Origin: Shimia thalassica
GTDB lineage: Bacteria > Pseudomonadota > Alphaproteobacteria > Rhodobacterales > Rhodobacteraceae
Assembly (NCBI RefSeq): GCF_001458215.1
Contig: NZ_CYTW01000001.1
Span: 1,798,001-1,862,000 of the forward strand
Direction of reading: 5' to 3'
DNA: 64,000 nucleotides
Made by a program: the position numbers and the translations under genes. The notes beneath the pieces are model-generated. The model was not told the origin of the DNA. It did no database searches and saw nothing but the letters and a program-made list of their open reading frames with translations. Positions 8,832 through 17,120 of the stretch are shown one piece after another (the first letter of the stretch is position 1; every line of letters begins with the position of its first letter).

Positions 8832-10067
8832 TCAGTGCCCGCCCGAGAAGACCAGCATTTTGAACGGGAGCAGAACCGAACGGAACCGCAGGATCAGCGC
8901 ATGGGCATATCCAACGGTATCAATGACATGCAGGCCGACATAGGCCGCTGTGCCAAGGTCCGGATCCTGCAGGCGTTCATGATTGCTTGTGTACGCGTTG
9001 ACGGCGCAGCGGCTGCCGGGTGGGATGCCGTCTGCCTGACCCTCATAGAGCGGCTCGAGATAGGCGATGAGCGTTCCGGGGCGCGGATTGTCCTGCGGAT
9101 CGCGAAGCGTGTCTGAGGGGCGGATTTGCCCTGCTGGGATGACATCCTGCACATTGGTGATCACCATCGGAATGATCTTGAACGGTGCTGTGATACAGGA
9201 CATTTCAGCAACCATACCGGGTTTGATCACCTGTGCGGACAGCTGGCCAAATCCGGCCTGAAACCGCGTGCGTCCGCTGTCGCTTGGGACAAGGATACCG
9301 GCGGGGCGCAAGATCGGATTGATATAGTCGCCAACCCGCAGATCAAACTGTTCTATGCGCCCGTCAACGCCCGCATAGACCGTCATCTTGGACAGTTCGA
9401 TTTCGGCCTGATGCAGAGCGGCTTCGGCGCTCTGGCGTTGGGCCGGAATTTGGGCTTCCAGCCGGTGCGTCGCGGATGTGACCGCTGATTTCGCCGCATC
9501 GATGCCCGCCTGTCTTTCGTTCAACAGGTTTTCCAGACGCTCGACCTCGCGCGCAGAGACCGCGGCAGAGTTTTCAAGGAACAGGGTGTTCTTGCGGTAG
9601 TATTCGTCGCTTGTCTGTTCATAGGCCGCTTCTGCGGCGTCGAGATTGGCCTTGGCAGAGCGAAGATCATCCCGCGCCAAAAGCTCGGCTGATTCAAGCT
9701 CGATCAGGTTTGCACTTGCCGTGGCTTCGGCGGCTCTTTGACGGCTGTCATTCAGCCGGAAAATGGGTTCGCCCTTTTTGATGCTTTGATTGTTGACGAT
9801 CATCACTTCTTCTACGCGTCCGCTCAGCTCTGGCAGAATGGTCACGGTGCGGAAATAGGACGACACGTTTTGCGTGGACGGGTGGAAATACAAAATTGTT
9901 GTGATGAGGCTGACAGTCAGCACAAAACACGCGCTCAACCCGTAACGAAGTTCGTACCACATTGAAAACAATGTGATTTCCTGCCCGATACGTTTGCCTT
10001 GTTTGAACCGGCGAAACAGATAATCGGGAAAGATTGTCAGAAGGGAGCAGCAAATAAACTCAAGCAT
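8832..10067 (-). CDS. HlyD/EmrA-type membrane fusion protein
   Basis: This is a 411-residue periplasmic adaptor protein with one N-terminal membrane helix (about residues 46-66). A barrel/lipoyl half-motif follows (VTILPELSGRVEEVMI), then a long alpha-helical hairpin (about 110-230, rich in Ala, Glu and Leu) and a second lipoyl half with beta-barrel (VYAGVDGRIEQFDLRVGDYI). This is the EmrA/YibH-like arrangement used in export across the envelope. The small membrane protein gene directly upstream (stop and start 3 bases apart) forms its operon, as in YiaV/YiaW-like pairs. No exporter or outer membrane factor gene is adjacent, so the cargo is unknown. Confidence 0.88.
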   Translation of the reverse strand: MLEFICCSLLTIFPDYLFRRFKQGKRIGQEITLFSMWYELRYGLSACFVLTVSLITTILYFHPSTQNVSSYFRTVTILPELSGRVEEVMIVNNQSIKKGEPIFRLNDSRQRAAEATASANLIELESAELLARDDLRSAKANLDAAEAAYEQTSDEYYRKNTLFLENSAAVSAREVERLENLLNERQAGIDAAKSAVTSATHRLEAQIPAQRQSAEAALHQAEIELSKMTVYAGVDGRIEQFDLRVGDYINPILRPAGILVPSDSGRTRFQAGFGQLSAQVIKPGMVAEMSCITAPFKIIPMVITNVQDVIPAGQIRPSDTLRDPQDNPRPGTLIAYLEPLYEGQADGIPPGSRCAVNAYTSNHERLQDPDLGTAAYVGLHVIDTVGYAHALILRFRSVLLPFKMLVFSGGH

Positions 10068-10070
10068 GGA

Positions 10071-10478
10071 TCAGGCCTCCTCTTCTTTAGGTTCGCTCTG
10101 AGGCTGCGGTTGCGGCGCGGGCTCAGGCGATTTTTGGCGGTCCAGTGCATCCGCAATCCGTAAAAGCGGGGTCTCGTAATCGGGGATTTGGACGACGGCC
10201 AGCAGCAGCGCGGCGACCCAGTAGAGGTTATTGTGGGTGAACAGGGCAATCAGACCCAGAATGCCGACGATCTGTAATTGGGTGGCCCCAACTTTATGCG
10301 CAAGTTTTTCCGGCAATGAGTGCAGGTGAAGAAAGGCCGTCACCAACAGAAAGATCATCACAGCGACAAAAAGGATCATGTGAACCATAATTGGATCATG
10401 ACCGGCCGCGTCGGGCAGGAACCCGGGAAGGTGTTCCGGAGCAAGGGGATGCAAGTTGGGGGCAGGGGTGTCTGACAT
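10071..10478 (-). CDS. small inner membrane protein, partner of the HlyD-type protein
   Basis: This is a 135-residue protein with a soluble proline-rich N-terminus, three hydrophobic helices (about 31-50, 68-82 and 84-96) and an acidic, proline-glutamine-rich tail (PEPAPQPQPQSEP). It is the first gene of a two-gene operon with the membrane fusion protein. I do not know a defined function. By position it resembles the small membrane proteins (DUF3302-like) paired with YiaV/YibH-type adaptors; that link is inference. Confidence 0.75.
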   Translation of the reverse strand: MSDTPAPNLHPLAPEHLPGFLPDAAGHDPIMVHMILFVAVMIFLLVTAFLHLHSLPEKLAHKVGATQLQIVGILGLIALFTHNNLYWVAALLLAVVQIPDYETPLLRIADALDRQKSPEPAPQPQPQSEPKEEEA

Positions 10479-10576
10479 ACTAAGCCTGTAAAATCTTCAA
10501 TAAACCTGTGAAGCCCGTTCTTTCGCGGTGCAGGTCACACGTTGATCATACCGGCCTTGATCTGGTGTTAAAAGAA

Positions 10577-10602
10577 AACCGGCGCGTTTGCACGCGCCGG
10601 TT
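10577..10602 (-). terminator. terminator of the rpsF-rpsR-rplI operon
   Basis: A 10-bp perfect stem (10577-10586 with 10593-10602) is centred on GGCGCG/CGCGCC. On the minus strand it is followed by TTTTCTTTT. It lies 28 bases after the rplI stop codon. Confidence 0.85.
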
Positions 10603-10630
10603 CAGAATTTCAAAAAGAAATGCGGGCCGA

Positions 10631-11242
10631 TTAGGCTTTTGTTTCTTCTTCTTCAGCTGGGGCGTCGCCCATGTCGTCGTCAGACGCAGCAGCACCGATA
10701 TCGTCGAACAGTTCGGCGATTTCGAATTCTGCTTCAGCTTCTGCCTCAGCGGCCAGCTCTTGAATCGATTTGCCCGACGCTTGAAGCTCAGCTTCTTCTT
10801 GCGAACGTGCAACGTTCAATTCGATGGTGATGTCGACTTCGGGGTGCAGCAGAACGTGAACGTCGTGCAGACCCAGGTCTTTGATTGGCTTGGCCAATAC
10901 AACCTGTTTCTTGTCAACAGAGAACCCACCTTCGGTTGCAGCGTCTGCGGCGTCACGAGGTGTGACCGAACCGTAGAGGGCGCCAGCATCCGATGCCGAG
11001 CGAATCACGATGAACTGTTGGCCATCGAGTTTTTCGCCAAGAGCTTCGGCTTCTTTTTTGGTTTCGAGGTTGCGTGCTTCCAGCTGTGCTTTCTGCTCTT
11101 CGAAGCTCGCAATGTTTGCGGACGAAGCAGTCAGGGCTTTGCCTTGTGGCAGCAGGAAGTTACGAGCGTAGCCGGATTTAACGTCAACGACGTCACCCAT
11201 TTGGCCAAGCTTGGCAACACGTTCAAGCAGGATAACTTGCAT
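10631..11242 (-). CDS. rplI: 50S ribosomal protein L9
   Basis: L9 (203 residues) is a large-subunit protein at the base of the L1 stalk. The N-terminal signature is visible in the first 30 residues: [17 protein letters not shown] followed by [14 protein letters not shown] connecting helix (about 40-75) and the C-terminal domain with [12 protein letters not shown] follow. The protein is longer than the roughly 150-residue enterobacterial form and ends in an acidic alanine/glutamate-rich extension, as is common in alphaproteobacteria. It is the last gene of the S6-S18-L9 operon. Confidence 0.98.
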   Translation of the reverse strand: MQVILLERVAKLGQMGDVVDVKSGYARNFLLPQGKALTASSANIASFEEQKAQLEARNLETKKEAEALGEKLDGQQFIVIRSASDAGALYGSVTPRDAADAATEGGFSVDKKQVVLAKPIKDLGLHDVHVLLHPEVDITIELNVARSQEEAELQASGKSIQELAAEAEAEAEFEIAELFDDIGAAASDDDMGDAPAEEEETKA

Positions 11243-11254
11243 ATCAGGGTCTCC

Positions 11255-11482
11255 TTACTTCACTGCGTAGGGCAGAAGGGCGAGGAAACGAGCGCGTTTG
11301 ATAGCACGGGCCAGTTCACGCTGCTTCTTGGCCGAAACGGCGGTGATGCGCGAAGGAACGATTTTGCCGCGCTCAGAAACGTAGCGTTGCAGAAGACGTG
11401 TGTCTTTGTAATCGATCTTCGGTGCGTTGTCGCCCGAGAAGGGGCAAACTTTACGACGGCGGAAAAACGGTTTTGCAGCCAT
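11255..11482 (-). CDS. rpsR: 30S ribosomal protein S18
   Basis: S18 is 75 residues long and pairs with S6 on the platform of the small subunit. The family core is clear: KVCPFSGDN, then [19 protein letters not shown] and [15 protein letters not shown]. It lies 28 bases downstream of rpsF and 12 bases upstream of rplI in the usual order. Confidence 0.98.
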   Translation of the reverse strand: MAAKPFFRRRKVCPFSGDNAPKIDYKDTRLLQRYVSERGKIVPSRITAVSAKKQRELARAIKRARFLALLPYAVK

Positions 11483-11510
11483 GATTTAGTGTCCTTTCTT
11501 CAAGCGTTGA

Positions 11511-11864
11511 TCAGCGGCGCTCGCGACGGTTGTCGCGTTCGTCACGTTTTTGCATTTGGACCGAAGGGCCCTCGGCATGTTCGTCGACCTTGATGGTCAG
11601 AACGCGCATAACGTCGTCATGCAGGCGCATCAGGCGTTCCATTTCCTGAACCGCACCGGAAGGCGCATTGGTTCTCAGGAAGGCATAGTGGCCCTTACGG
11701 TTCTTGTTGATCTTGTAGGCCATCGTTTTGACACCCCAGTATTCGCTGTCAACGACGGTGCCGCCATTGTCTGCAAGTACGGTGCTAAAGTGTTCAACGA
11801 GGCTTTCAGCTTGCGCGTTGGACAGGTCCTGGCGCGAGATGAAGACATGCTCATACAAAGGCAT
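11511..11864 (-). CDS. rpsF: 30S ribosomal protein S6
   Basis: S6 (117 residues) binds S18 in the small subunit. The protein starts MPLYEHVFISRQDLS, and NGGTVVDSEYWGVKTMAYKI and GHYAFLRTNAPSGAV are typical. The C-terminus is charged (KRDERDNRRERR). I chose ATG 11864 because it begins the family sequence and has GGAG about nine bases upstream; an upstream in-frame start at 11930 would add 22 unrelated residues. It is the first gene of the operon, with a leader of about 100 bases. Confidence 0.97.
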   Translation of the reverse strand: MPLYEHVFISRQDLSNAQAESLVEHFSTVLADNGGTVVDSEYWGVKTMAYKINKNRKGHYAFLRTNAPSGAVQEMERLMRLHDDVMRVLTIKVDEHAEGPSVQMQKRDERDNRRERR

Positions 11865-11971
11865 GTGAACTCCAGTCATTTTAAGGCGCATTTCAACGAG
11901 CGGGACTATGTTCCTTCCGCTCCCACCCACGAGAGACTGCGCGGTTCAAAAACTTTGCGAAAGGAAGGCGC

Positions 11972-11999
11972 TGTATAGCCGAATTCGAGAGGGTTGCAA
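11972..11999 (-). promoter_or_regulatory. likely sigma-70-type promoter of the rpsF operon
   Basis: On the minus strand TTGCAA (11994-11999) and TATACA (11972-11977) are separated by 16 bases, close to the -35/-10 consensus. Transcription would begin near 11965, leaving a leader of about 100 bases before rpsF. That is enough for the S6:S18 autoregulatory RNA known in many bacteria, although I did not establish that fold here. Confidence 0.55.
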
Positions 12000-12151
12000 G
12001 CCTTGTTTCCAAGGCGGGGTCTGGCGTTCGAATTTGTATCTTTGCGGCACGCTGGCAGGGTAATTCCCTTTTGCTGCCTCATTCTCGCCCGATTTCACCG
12101 CCAATCTGATCTTAGTTAATTCTTAACCCGTAATCCAAGGAGTTTCAGGGG

Positions 12152-12646
12152 ATGGCTGCTGCATCGGAATACCTGACACAATTGAACTTGAAAACCGCCA
12201 AGCAAACGCGGTCCGGACACACGTTTCTGGTACGTGTTGCCTCGGTCGTTTTTGGCTTTGGGTTTATTTGGGCCGGGGCGGGACTTTGGTTCGTGCCGGG
12301 TTTGGAAATGGAACCTTCGATCCTTGCGTCGAAGATGGTTTTGTCTGTTTTGATGGTGACGGCCGGTGTCGGTATGACCCATATCGCAACCGAACGCGCA
12401 CAGCAGGACCTGCATTTTGATCCGCGTCACCGTCAGATTCACCTCGTCGAAACACTGGCACGTGGCCGGACCAATGTTGTGCAATCGATCAATTACGAAG
12501 AGATCGGCCGTGCGGATGTAACGGATTCAAGTCTGAAATTCCTTGATCACAAAGGCCAATGCCTCCTGGAACTGCCGCTGGACGGACCACATGCCCGTCT
12601 GGACGCCATCGCACGTCTGCGCAGCCAGGCCCTTATCCAGACCTGA
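12152..12646 (+). CDS. hypothetical two-helix membrane protein
   Basis: This is a 164-residue protein with two transmembrane helices (about residues 24-47 and 59-79). A cytoplasmic-looking C-terminal domain of about 80 residues follows, with beta-strand-like segments (LHFDPRHRQIHLVE, VQSINYEEIGRADV, SSLKFLDHKGQCLLELPL) resembling a PH-like or bPH fold. I do not recognise a named family. CAAGGAGTTTCAGGGG lies just upstream of the ATG. The gene stands alone. A CtrA-like sequence (TTAG-N7-TTAAC, 12112-12127) lies 25 bases before the start. Confidence 0.75.
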   Translation: MAAASEYLTQLNLKTAKQTRSGHTFLVRVASVVFGFGFIWAGAGLWFVPGLEMEPSILASKMVLSVLMVTAGVGMTHIATERAQQDLHFDPRHRQIHLVETLARGRTNVVQSINYEEIGRADVTDSSLKFLDHKGQCLLELPLDGPHARLDAIARLRSQALIQT

Positions 12647-12746
12647 TGTTCATTCCTCAACACGTGATGTTGAGTTCTGTTGAATTGAGGGAAGAACCGT
12701 AAGAGCGCACATTGAGGATATCTAAAACGTCTTCAATGGAGCTCCA

Positions 12747-13319
12747 ATGAAACTTCCCCTTTTTGCAGCCGGTCTGATTGCCGCTGCCGGACTTGCCTAC
12801 GCCGAACCCGAGAAATACGTGCTGGACGCCAGCCACAGCCAAATTCTGTTCAATTACAACCACCTCGGCTATTCCACCACATACGGCATGTTTTCTGGCT
12901 TTGAAGGCGAAATCATGTTCGATCAGGAAAACCCTGCTGGTTCTTCGGTAAAAGTATCCATGCCGCTCAGCTCGATGTTCACCGGTTGGGAACAACGCGA
13001 TGCGCACTTTATGTCAGCAGACTTTTTCGGTGCCACCGACGGTGAGCTGGTCTCGTTCACGTCGACATCAATCGAAGTTACTGGCGACATGACCGCAAAA
13101 ATCACAGGCGACCTGACCCTGAATGGCCAGACCAAATCTGTGGTTCTGGATGCCAAGCTGAACCAATCCGGCAAACACCCGATGGCCGGCAAGGAATGGG
13201 CAGGCTTTGACGCGACCACTACTTTGCTGCGCAGCGACTATGGCGTTGAAAAGTTCGCACCGTTCGTCAGCGACGAAGTTCAGGTGATGATTTCAATCGA
13301 GGCAATGAAAGCCGACTAA
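12747..13319 (+). CDS. YceI family periplasmic protein
   Basis: This is a 190-residue YceI-type lipocalin-like protein with a signal peptide (first 19 residues, cleavage after AYA). Characteristic parts are YVLDASHSQILFNYNHLGYS near the mature N-terminus, FSGFEGEIMFDQENP, and GDLTLNGQTKSVVLDAKL in the middle. Family members bind isoprenoid-like lipids in the periplasm, and the precise role is unknown. The gene is monocistronic with a strong terminator and faces the convergent b561-YceI fusion gene, which carries a second YceI domain. Confidence 0.92.
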   Translation: MKLPLFAAGLIAAAGLAYAEPEKYVLDASHSQILFNYNHLGYSTTYGMFSGFEGEIMFDQENPAGSSVKVSMPLSSMFTGWEQRDAHFMSADFFGATDGELVSFTSTSIEVTGDMTAKITGDLTLNGQTKSVVLDAKLNQSGKHPMAGKEWAGFDATTTLLRSDYGVEKFAPFVSDEVQVMISIEAMKAD

Positions 13320-13340
13320 GGGCGCTTCATTAACCAAAAG

Positions 13341-13374
13341 AAAGGCCGCCGATTACCTTCGGCGGCCTTTTTCG
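13341..13374 (+). terminator. Rho-independent terminator of the yceI gene
   Basis: The stem AAAGGCCGCCGA (13341-13352) pairs with TTCGGCGGCCTTT, with a 5-base loop and a run of T. It lies 21 bases past the yceI stop. Confidence 0.9.
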
Positions 13375-13430
13375 TGTTTGGGTCGGCACTCAGAAACACG
13401 AAGATTGGCTTCGTTGTCGAGGAAGTCACC

Positions 13431-14642
13431 TCAGCCCTTGTCGCGCTCGGCGACAAGAGAGATATCGACGTTGACCGCAAACCCGAGAGAACTTTCGTCC
13501 GGCATATTTGCGCCGATCCCAAAGTCCAGACGGTTCAGGGTGGTTTGGCCCTGCATGGTCGCGGTGTCCCCGTTGATGGTGAGATCGAACGGTAAGGTTA
13601 CCGGCTGGGACGCTCCTTTGAGCGTCAAAACACCTTCGGCCACAAAGGCGCCCGTGACGGATTTCAGAATATCCGCTTTGAAGGTCGCAACCGGATGCAC
13701 CGTGACATCAAAGAAGTCTGGCCCAAGCGCCTGGTCCGTTACGGACCCCAAAGTCAGGGAATCGATGGCGATCGACACATCGACATTGCCATGTTTGTCC
13801 GAGGTGGCCGTTTCATCAAAGGTGATGGCGGCAGTCCAGTTGGTGAATTGACCGTCTACCTCAGATCCGAATTGCACCACGCTCAGATAAAGAGTGCCGT
13901 CCTGAACCTGCCAGCCGGACGCGACAGCTTGAAGTGTTGTTGCTGGGGCGGCGTCTGTGTCTGATGCCAGACCGCCTAGTCCTGCCGTTATGCCAATGCC
14001 AACAGCACCGGCCCAGATGACGAGCGCCGAAACCAAAGGTGCACGAGAGGGGGATTCAGGTTCGGGATCGGGGGCCGTGTTGGTGCCGGGCAACATCCGC
14101 TGAAGCGTCTGGTCCCGATCAATGACCGCGTGTTTCAGTGCCCCACCAACATGGGCAAGGATCGAAAGCGCCAGCACAATCATAAAGGTGAAGTGCATCA
14201 TCGCGGTGATGTCAGCCAGCGCTTCGTTTTTGGGGACAAGCGGCAAATCCTGCCCCAAGGGCCAGAGGATCGGCGCGAATCCGGTTGTGGCCGCGTGATG
14301 TATCCACCCTGTGAGGGGCACCAGAAGCATCGCACCATACAAAAGCCAGTGCACAAGATGGGCTCCGAAGGCTTCAAGACGGTTGTCCGCATTCAACAGC
14401 CCGGGACGCGTTTGGCCAAGTGCCCAGAGAATACGGAGCAGGGACGTAAAGAAGGCGGCGATTCCCACCGTTTTATGCAGGCTGAACAACATGGCCTTGC
14501 GCGCGAGTTGATCGCCATCCGCAAACGGCGCGTTTTCGGCCAGCAATCCAAGAGGAAGCGCCGTCAGGATAAAAAGTGCCGTCAGCCAGTGGAACGTCTT
14601 TGTCAGACCGCCATATCGGCTTGGGGAATTGCTTAGGGGCAT
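13431..14642 (-). CDS. cytochrome b561-YceI fusion protein
   Basis: This is a 403-residue two-domain protein. Residues about 5-180 form a di-haem b561 membrane domain with helices and histidines (GLTKTFHW, SLHKTVGIAAF, VHWLLYGAMLL, SILAHVGGALKHAVID). After a linker and a fifth helix (about 205-225), residues about 235-400 form a periplasmic YceI domain (GSEVDGQFTNWTAAI, ATFKADILKSV, GVLTLKGASQPVTLPFDL). It probably transfers electrons between quinone and a lipid or redox partner held by the YceI domain; this is inference. ATG 14642 has CGGAGA upstream. Transcription converges on the stand-alone yceI gene. Confidence 0.9.
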   Translation of the reverse strand: MPLSNSPSRYGGLTKTFHWLTALFILTALPLGLLAENAPFADGDQLARKAMLFSLHKTVGIAAFFTSLLRILWALGQTRPGLLNADNRLEAFGAHLVHWLLYGAMLLVPLTGWIHHAATTGFAPILWPLGQDLPLVPKNEALADITAMMHFTFMIVLALSILAHVGGALKHAVIDRDQTLQRMLPGTNTAPDPEPESPSRAPLVSALVIWAGAVGIGITAGLGGLASDTDAAPATTLQAVASGWQVQDGTLYLSVVQFGSEVDGQFTNWTAAITFDETATSDKHGNVDVSIAIDSLTLGSVTDQALGPDFFDVTVHPVATFKADILKSVTGAFVAEGVLTLKGASQPVTLPFDLTINGDTATMQGQTTLNRLDFGIGANMPDESSLGFAVNVDISLVAERDKG

Positions 14643-14803
14643 AAAGGGTCTCCGCCACATGTGATTGCCGTGACAATACGGGGTTAAGGGGCGGGGCGAT
14701 AGCGCGTGACTTGCACATGCTTCGTGCAGGAATGCGCAAGGCCGTTGCGCCGATGCGCGACACGGGGTATCTGCCTACACGACCTAAAGTAAACGAGGAT
14801 CAA

Positions 14804-15742
14804 ATGAGCCGAGCATTCGTATTTCCAGGGCAGGGTGCCCAAACCATCGGAATGGGCAAAGCACTCGCAGATGCCTATCCTGCTGCCAAAGCCGTTTTTG
14901 ACGAAGTGGATGACGCGCTGGGGGAAAAACTGAGCTCTTTGATCTGGGAAGGCGAGATTGACGCGCTGACATTGACGCAGAACGCGCAACCCGCCCTGAT
15001 GGCGACCTCATTGGCGGCAATGAAGGCTTTGGAATCCGAGGGTGTCACCATCGAAGCGGCGTCTTACGTGGCGGGCCACTCGCTGGGTGAGTATTCGGCT
15101 TTGGCTGCTGCTGGCGCCCTGAGCATTTCCGACACAGCACGTTTGCTGCGGACACGCGGAGAAGCCATGCAAGCGGCTGTGCCGGTTGGTGTTGGCGCGA
15201 TGGCGGCCTTGCTTGGATTGAACTTCGAGACGGCGCGTGATGTTGCCGCCGCCGCCGCAGAGGGTGATATCTGTCAGGCCGCAAACGACAACGATCCGGG
15301 ACAGGTTGTTGTCTCTGGTCACAAGGGCGCTGTTGAGCGCGCTGTGCTGCTTGCCAAGGAGCAAGGCGCGAAACGCGCGGTGTTGTTGCCTGTGAGCGCG
15401 CCTTTCCACTGTGCATTGATGGGCCCCGCTGCCGAGGCAATGGCCGTTGCGCTGGCGGGTGTTGATCTGAACGAACCATCGGTGCCTGTCGTTGCGAACG
15501 TGATTGCCGAGCCGGTGAAAGATCCGGCAACGATCCGGTCTTTGTTGGTGGATCAGGTGACAGGGTCGGTACGCTGGCGCGAGTCGGTAAGCTGGATGAG
15601 CGAAAACGGCGTGACAGAGATTTGGGAAATCGGTGCGGGCAAGGCGCTTTCGGGCATGATCCGCCGTATCGATCGTTCGATTGGCTGCAAAGCGGTCGGA
15701 ACGCCCGATGATGTGAAAGCCGCCGCTGAAAGCCTGGCATAA
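14804..15742 (+). CDS. fabD: malonyl-CoA-acyl carrier protein transacylase
   Basis: FabD (312 residues) loads malonyl units onto acyl carrier protein for fatty acid synthesis. The N-terminal FPGQGAQ (7-13) and the nucleophile motif GHSLGEYSALAAAG with Ser93 are intact. The catalytic histidine is in VSAPFHCALM near residue 203. ATG 14804 is preceded by AACGAGGATC and starts the family sequence MSRAFVF; a longer frame from 14711 lacks similarity. It begins the fab gene group fabD-fabG-acpP-fabF. Confidence 0.97.
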   Translation: MSRAFVFPGQGAQTIGMGKALADAYPAAKAVFDEVDDALGEKLSSLIWEGEIDALTLTQNAQPALMATSLAAMKALESEGVTIEAASYVAGHSLGEYSALAAAGALSISDTARLLRTRGEAMQAAVPVGVGAMAALLGLNFETARDVAAAAAEGDICQAANDNDPGQVVVSGHKGAVERAVLLAKEQGAKRAVLLPVSAPFHCALMGPAAEAMAVALAGVDLNEPSVPVVANVIAEPVKDPATIRSLLVDQVTGSVRWRESVSWMSENGVTEIWEIGAGKALSGMIRRIDRSIGCKAVGTPDDVKAAAESLA

Positions 15743-15819
15743 CTCGAAACGACAAAGTTTCTGGCCCGTAAACCGCCATTAGGCATTGCTGGTCGAATAG
15801 GAAGAGTAAGGAATTATAA

Positions 15820-16557
15820 ATGTTTGATCTTACTGGAAAGACCGCTCTGGTCACTGGCGCATCTGGTGGCATTGGTGGCGAAATCGCCAAAACGTTGCAT
15901 GCCGCGGGCGCAACGGTTGGCCTGTCCGGCACACGCGTTGAACCTCTTGAGGCGCTGGCAGCGGAACTGGGCGAGCGCGCGCATGTTCTGCCTTGTAACC
16001 TAAGCGATTCTGAAGCGGTTGATGCCTTGCCCAAACAAGCCATCGAAGCCATGGGTCGTCTCGATATTCTGGTGAACAACGCCGGTATCACGCGCGACCA
16101 GATTTTCATGCGCATGTCGGATGAAGAGTGGCAAAGCGTTCTGGACGTAAACCTGACATCAACGATGCGCCTGTGTCGCGGTGTGATGCGTCCGATGATG
16201 AAAGCCCGTTGGGGACGGATCATCAACATTTCATCCATCGTTGGTGCCACAGGCAACCCCGGCCAGGCCAACTATGCGGCCTCTAAGGCGGGGATGGTTG
16301 GTCTCACAAAATCAATCGCTTACGAGGTGGCAAGCCGTGGCATTACCGCCAATGCCGTTGCCCCCGGATTTATCGCGACAGCGATGACTGACAAGCTGAC
16401 TGATGAACAAAAAGACAAGATCAACGTTCAGATCCCAGCGGCCCGCATGGGCGCGCCCGAAGAAATTGCGGCGGCTGTCTTGTACCTTGCCAGCAACGAG
16501 GCCGGTTACGTTACCGGATCGACATTGCACGTGAATGGTGGCATGGCCATGCTGTAA
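15820..16557 (+). CDS. fabG: 3-oxoacyl-ACP reductase
   Basis: FabG (245 residues) is the NADPH-dependent reductase of fatty acid elongation. The cofactor motif TGASGGIG is at 12-19 and NNAG at 86-89. The catalytic triad is Ser139, Tyr152 and Lys156 (NYAASKAG). The C-terminal GYVTGSTLHVNGGMAML is typical. It lies 77 bases after fabD and is probably cotranscribed. AAGGAATTATAA precedes the ATG. Confidence 0.97.
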   Translation: MFDLTGKTALVTGASGGIGGEIAKTLHAAGATVGLSGTRVEPLEALAAELGERAHVLPCNLSDSEAVDALPKQAIEAMGRLDILVNNAGITRDQIFMRMSDEEWQSVLDVNLTSTMRLCRGVMRPMMKARWGRIINISSIVGATGNPGQANYAASKAGMVGLTKSIAYEVASRGITANAVAPGFIATAMTDKLTDEQKDKINVQIPAARMGAPEEIAAAVLYLASNEAGYVTGSTLHVNGGMAML

Positions 16558-16628
16558 GATTTCCCCGATCTGATATTTTTCAGGTTGGGGTTGTTTTTTC
16601 GCCGTCGACGCACACATGCTGAAAGCGT

Positions 16629-16656
16629 TTGCCTCTGCATGAACATGTGCTATAGG
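16629..16656 (+). promoter_or_regulatory. likely promoter of acpP
   Basis: TTGCCT (16629-16634) and TATAGG (16651-16656) are 16 bases apart. Transcription would start near 16663, just before a nested hairpin, giving acpP a leader of about 160 bases. Confidence 0.5.
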
Positions 16657-16669
16657 CGGCGGAGATTTA

Positions 16670-16733
16670 CCAAGGGTCCCATGCTGGTTCTCTTGGAGAT
16701 ACCGGTTTACCGGACTTAAGAGCCGCCCCTTGG
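16670..16733 (+). other. nested hairpin in the acpP leader
   Basis: Three nested stems share one axis: CCAAGGG (16670-16676) with CCCTTGG (16727-16733); GGTTCT (16686-16691) with AGAGCC (16719-16724, one G-U pair); and CCGG (16702-16705) with CCGG (16710-16713) around TTTA. No U-run follows, so it is not a simple terminator. It falls at the start of the predicted acpP transcript and may be a 5' UTR regulatory or stabilising structure. The rest of the 268-base fabG-acpP gap holds no gene I can support. Confidence 0.5.
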
Positions 16734-16825
16734 GGCACAACAGAACCCGCTACTGAAGTCACTTGGGGGCTTTCCGGGGTGGGAGATCACAGGGCCAGAG
16801 CGCCCATGACGAATGAGGAATTGAC

Positions 16826-17059
16826 ATGAGCGACGTCGCAGACCGCGTGAAAAAGATCGTTGTAGAGCACCTGGGTGTTGAAGAAGATAAAGTAACTGAA
16901 AACGCTTCGTTCATCGATGATCTGGGCGCAGACAGCCTTGACACCGTGGAACTGGTTATGGCTTTCGAAGAAGAGTTCGGCATCGAAATTCCGGACGACG
17001 CGGCAGAAACAATTCAGACTTTTGGCGACGCAGTGAAATTCATCACTGAAGCTTCCTAA
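16826..17059 (+). CDS. acpP: acyl carrier protein
   Basis: ACP (77 residues) carries growing acyl chains on a phosphopantetheine arm. The attachment site GADSLD has Ser37, and the surrounding helix [15 protein letters not shown] is canonical. The protein is strongly acidic, as expected. A GAGGAATTG ribosome binding site precedes the ATG. It has its own predicted promoter and a terminator, so it can be expressed at a high level independently of the flanking fab genes. Confidence 0.98.
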   Translation: MSDVADRVKKIVVEHLGVEEDKVTENASFIDDLGADSLDTVELVMAFEEEFGIEIPDDAAETIQTFGDAVKFITEAS

Positions 17060-17085
17060 GTTAGACGCCCTTTGCAGGGCATCGG

Positions 17086-17120
17086 AAAACCCCTGCCATC
17101 CGGCGGGGGTTTTTCTTTTT
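17086..17120 (+). terminator. Rho-independent terminator of acpP
   Basis: AAAACCCCTGCC (17086-17097) pairs with GGCGGGGGTTTT (one G-U), with a 4-base loop, and is followed by TTTTCTTTTTT. It lies 27 bases after the stop codon. Confidence 0.9.

Noticed and set aside
10508-11593. 361-codon plus-strand frame across rplI and rpsR
   Set aside because: It is antisense to three certain ribosomal protein genes and its sequence resembles no protein family.
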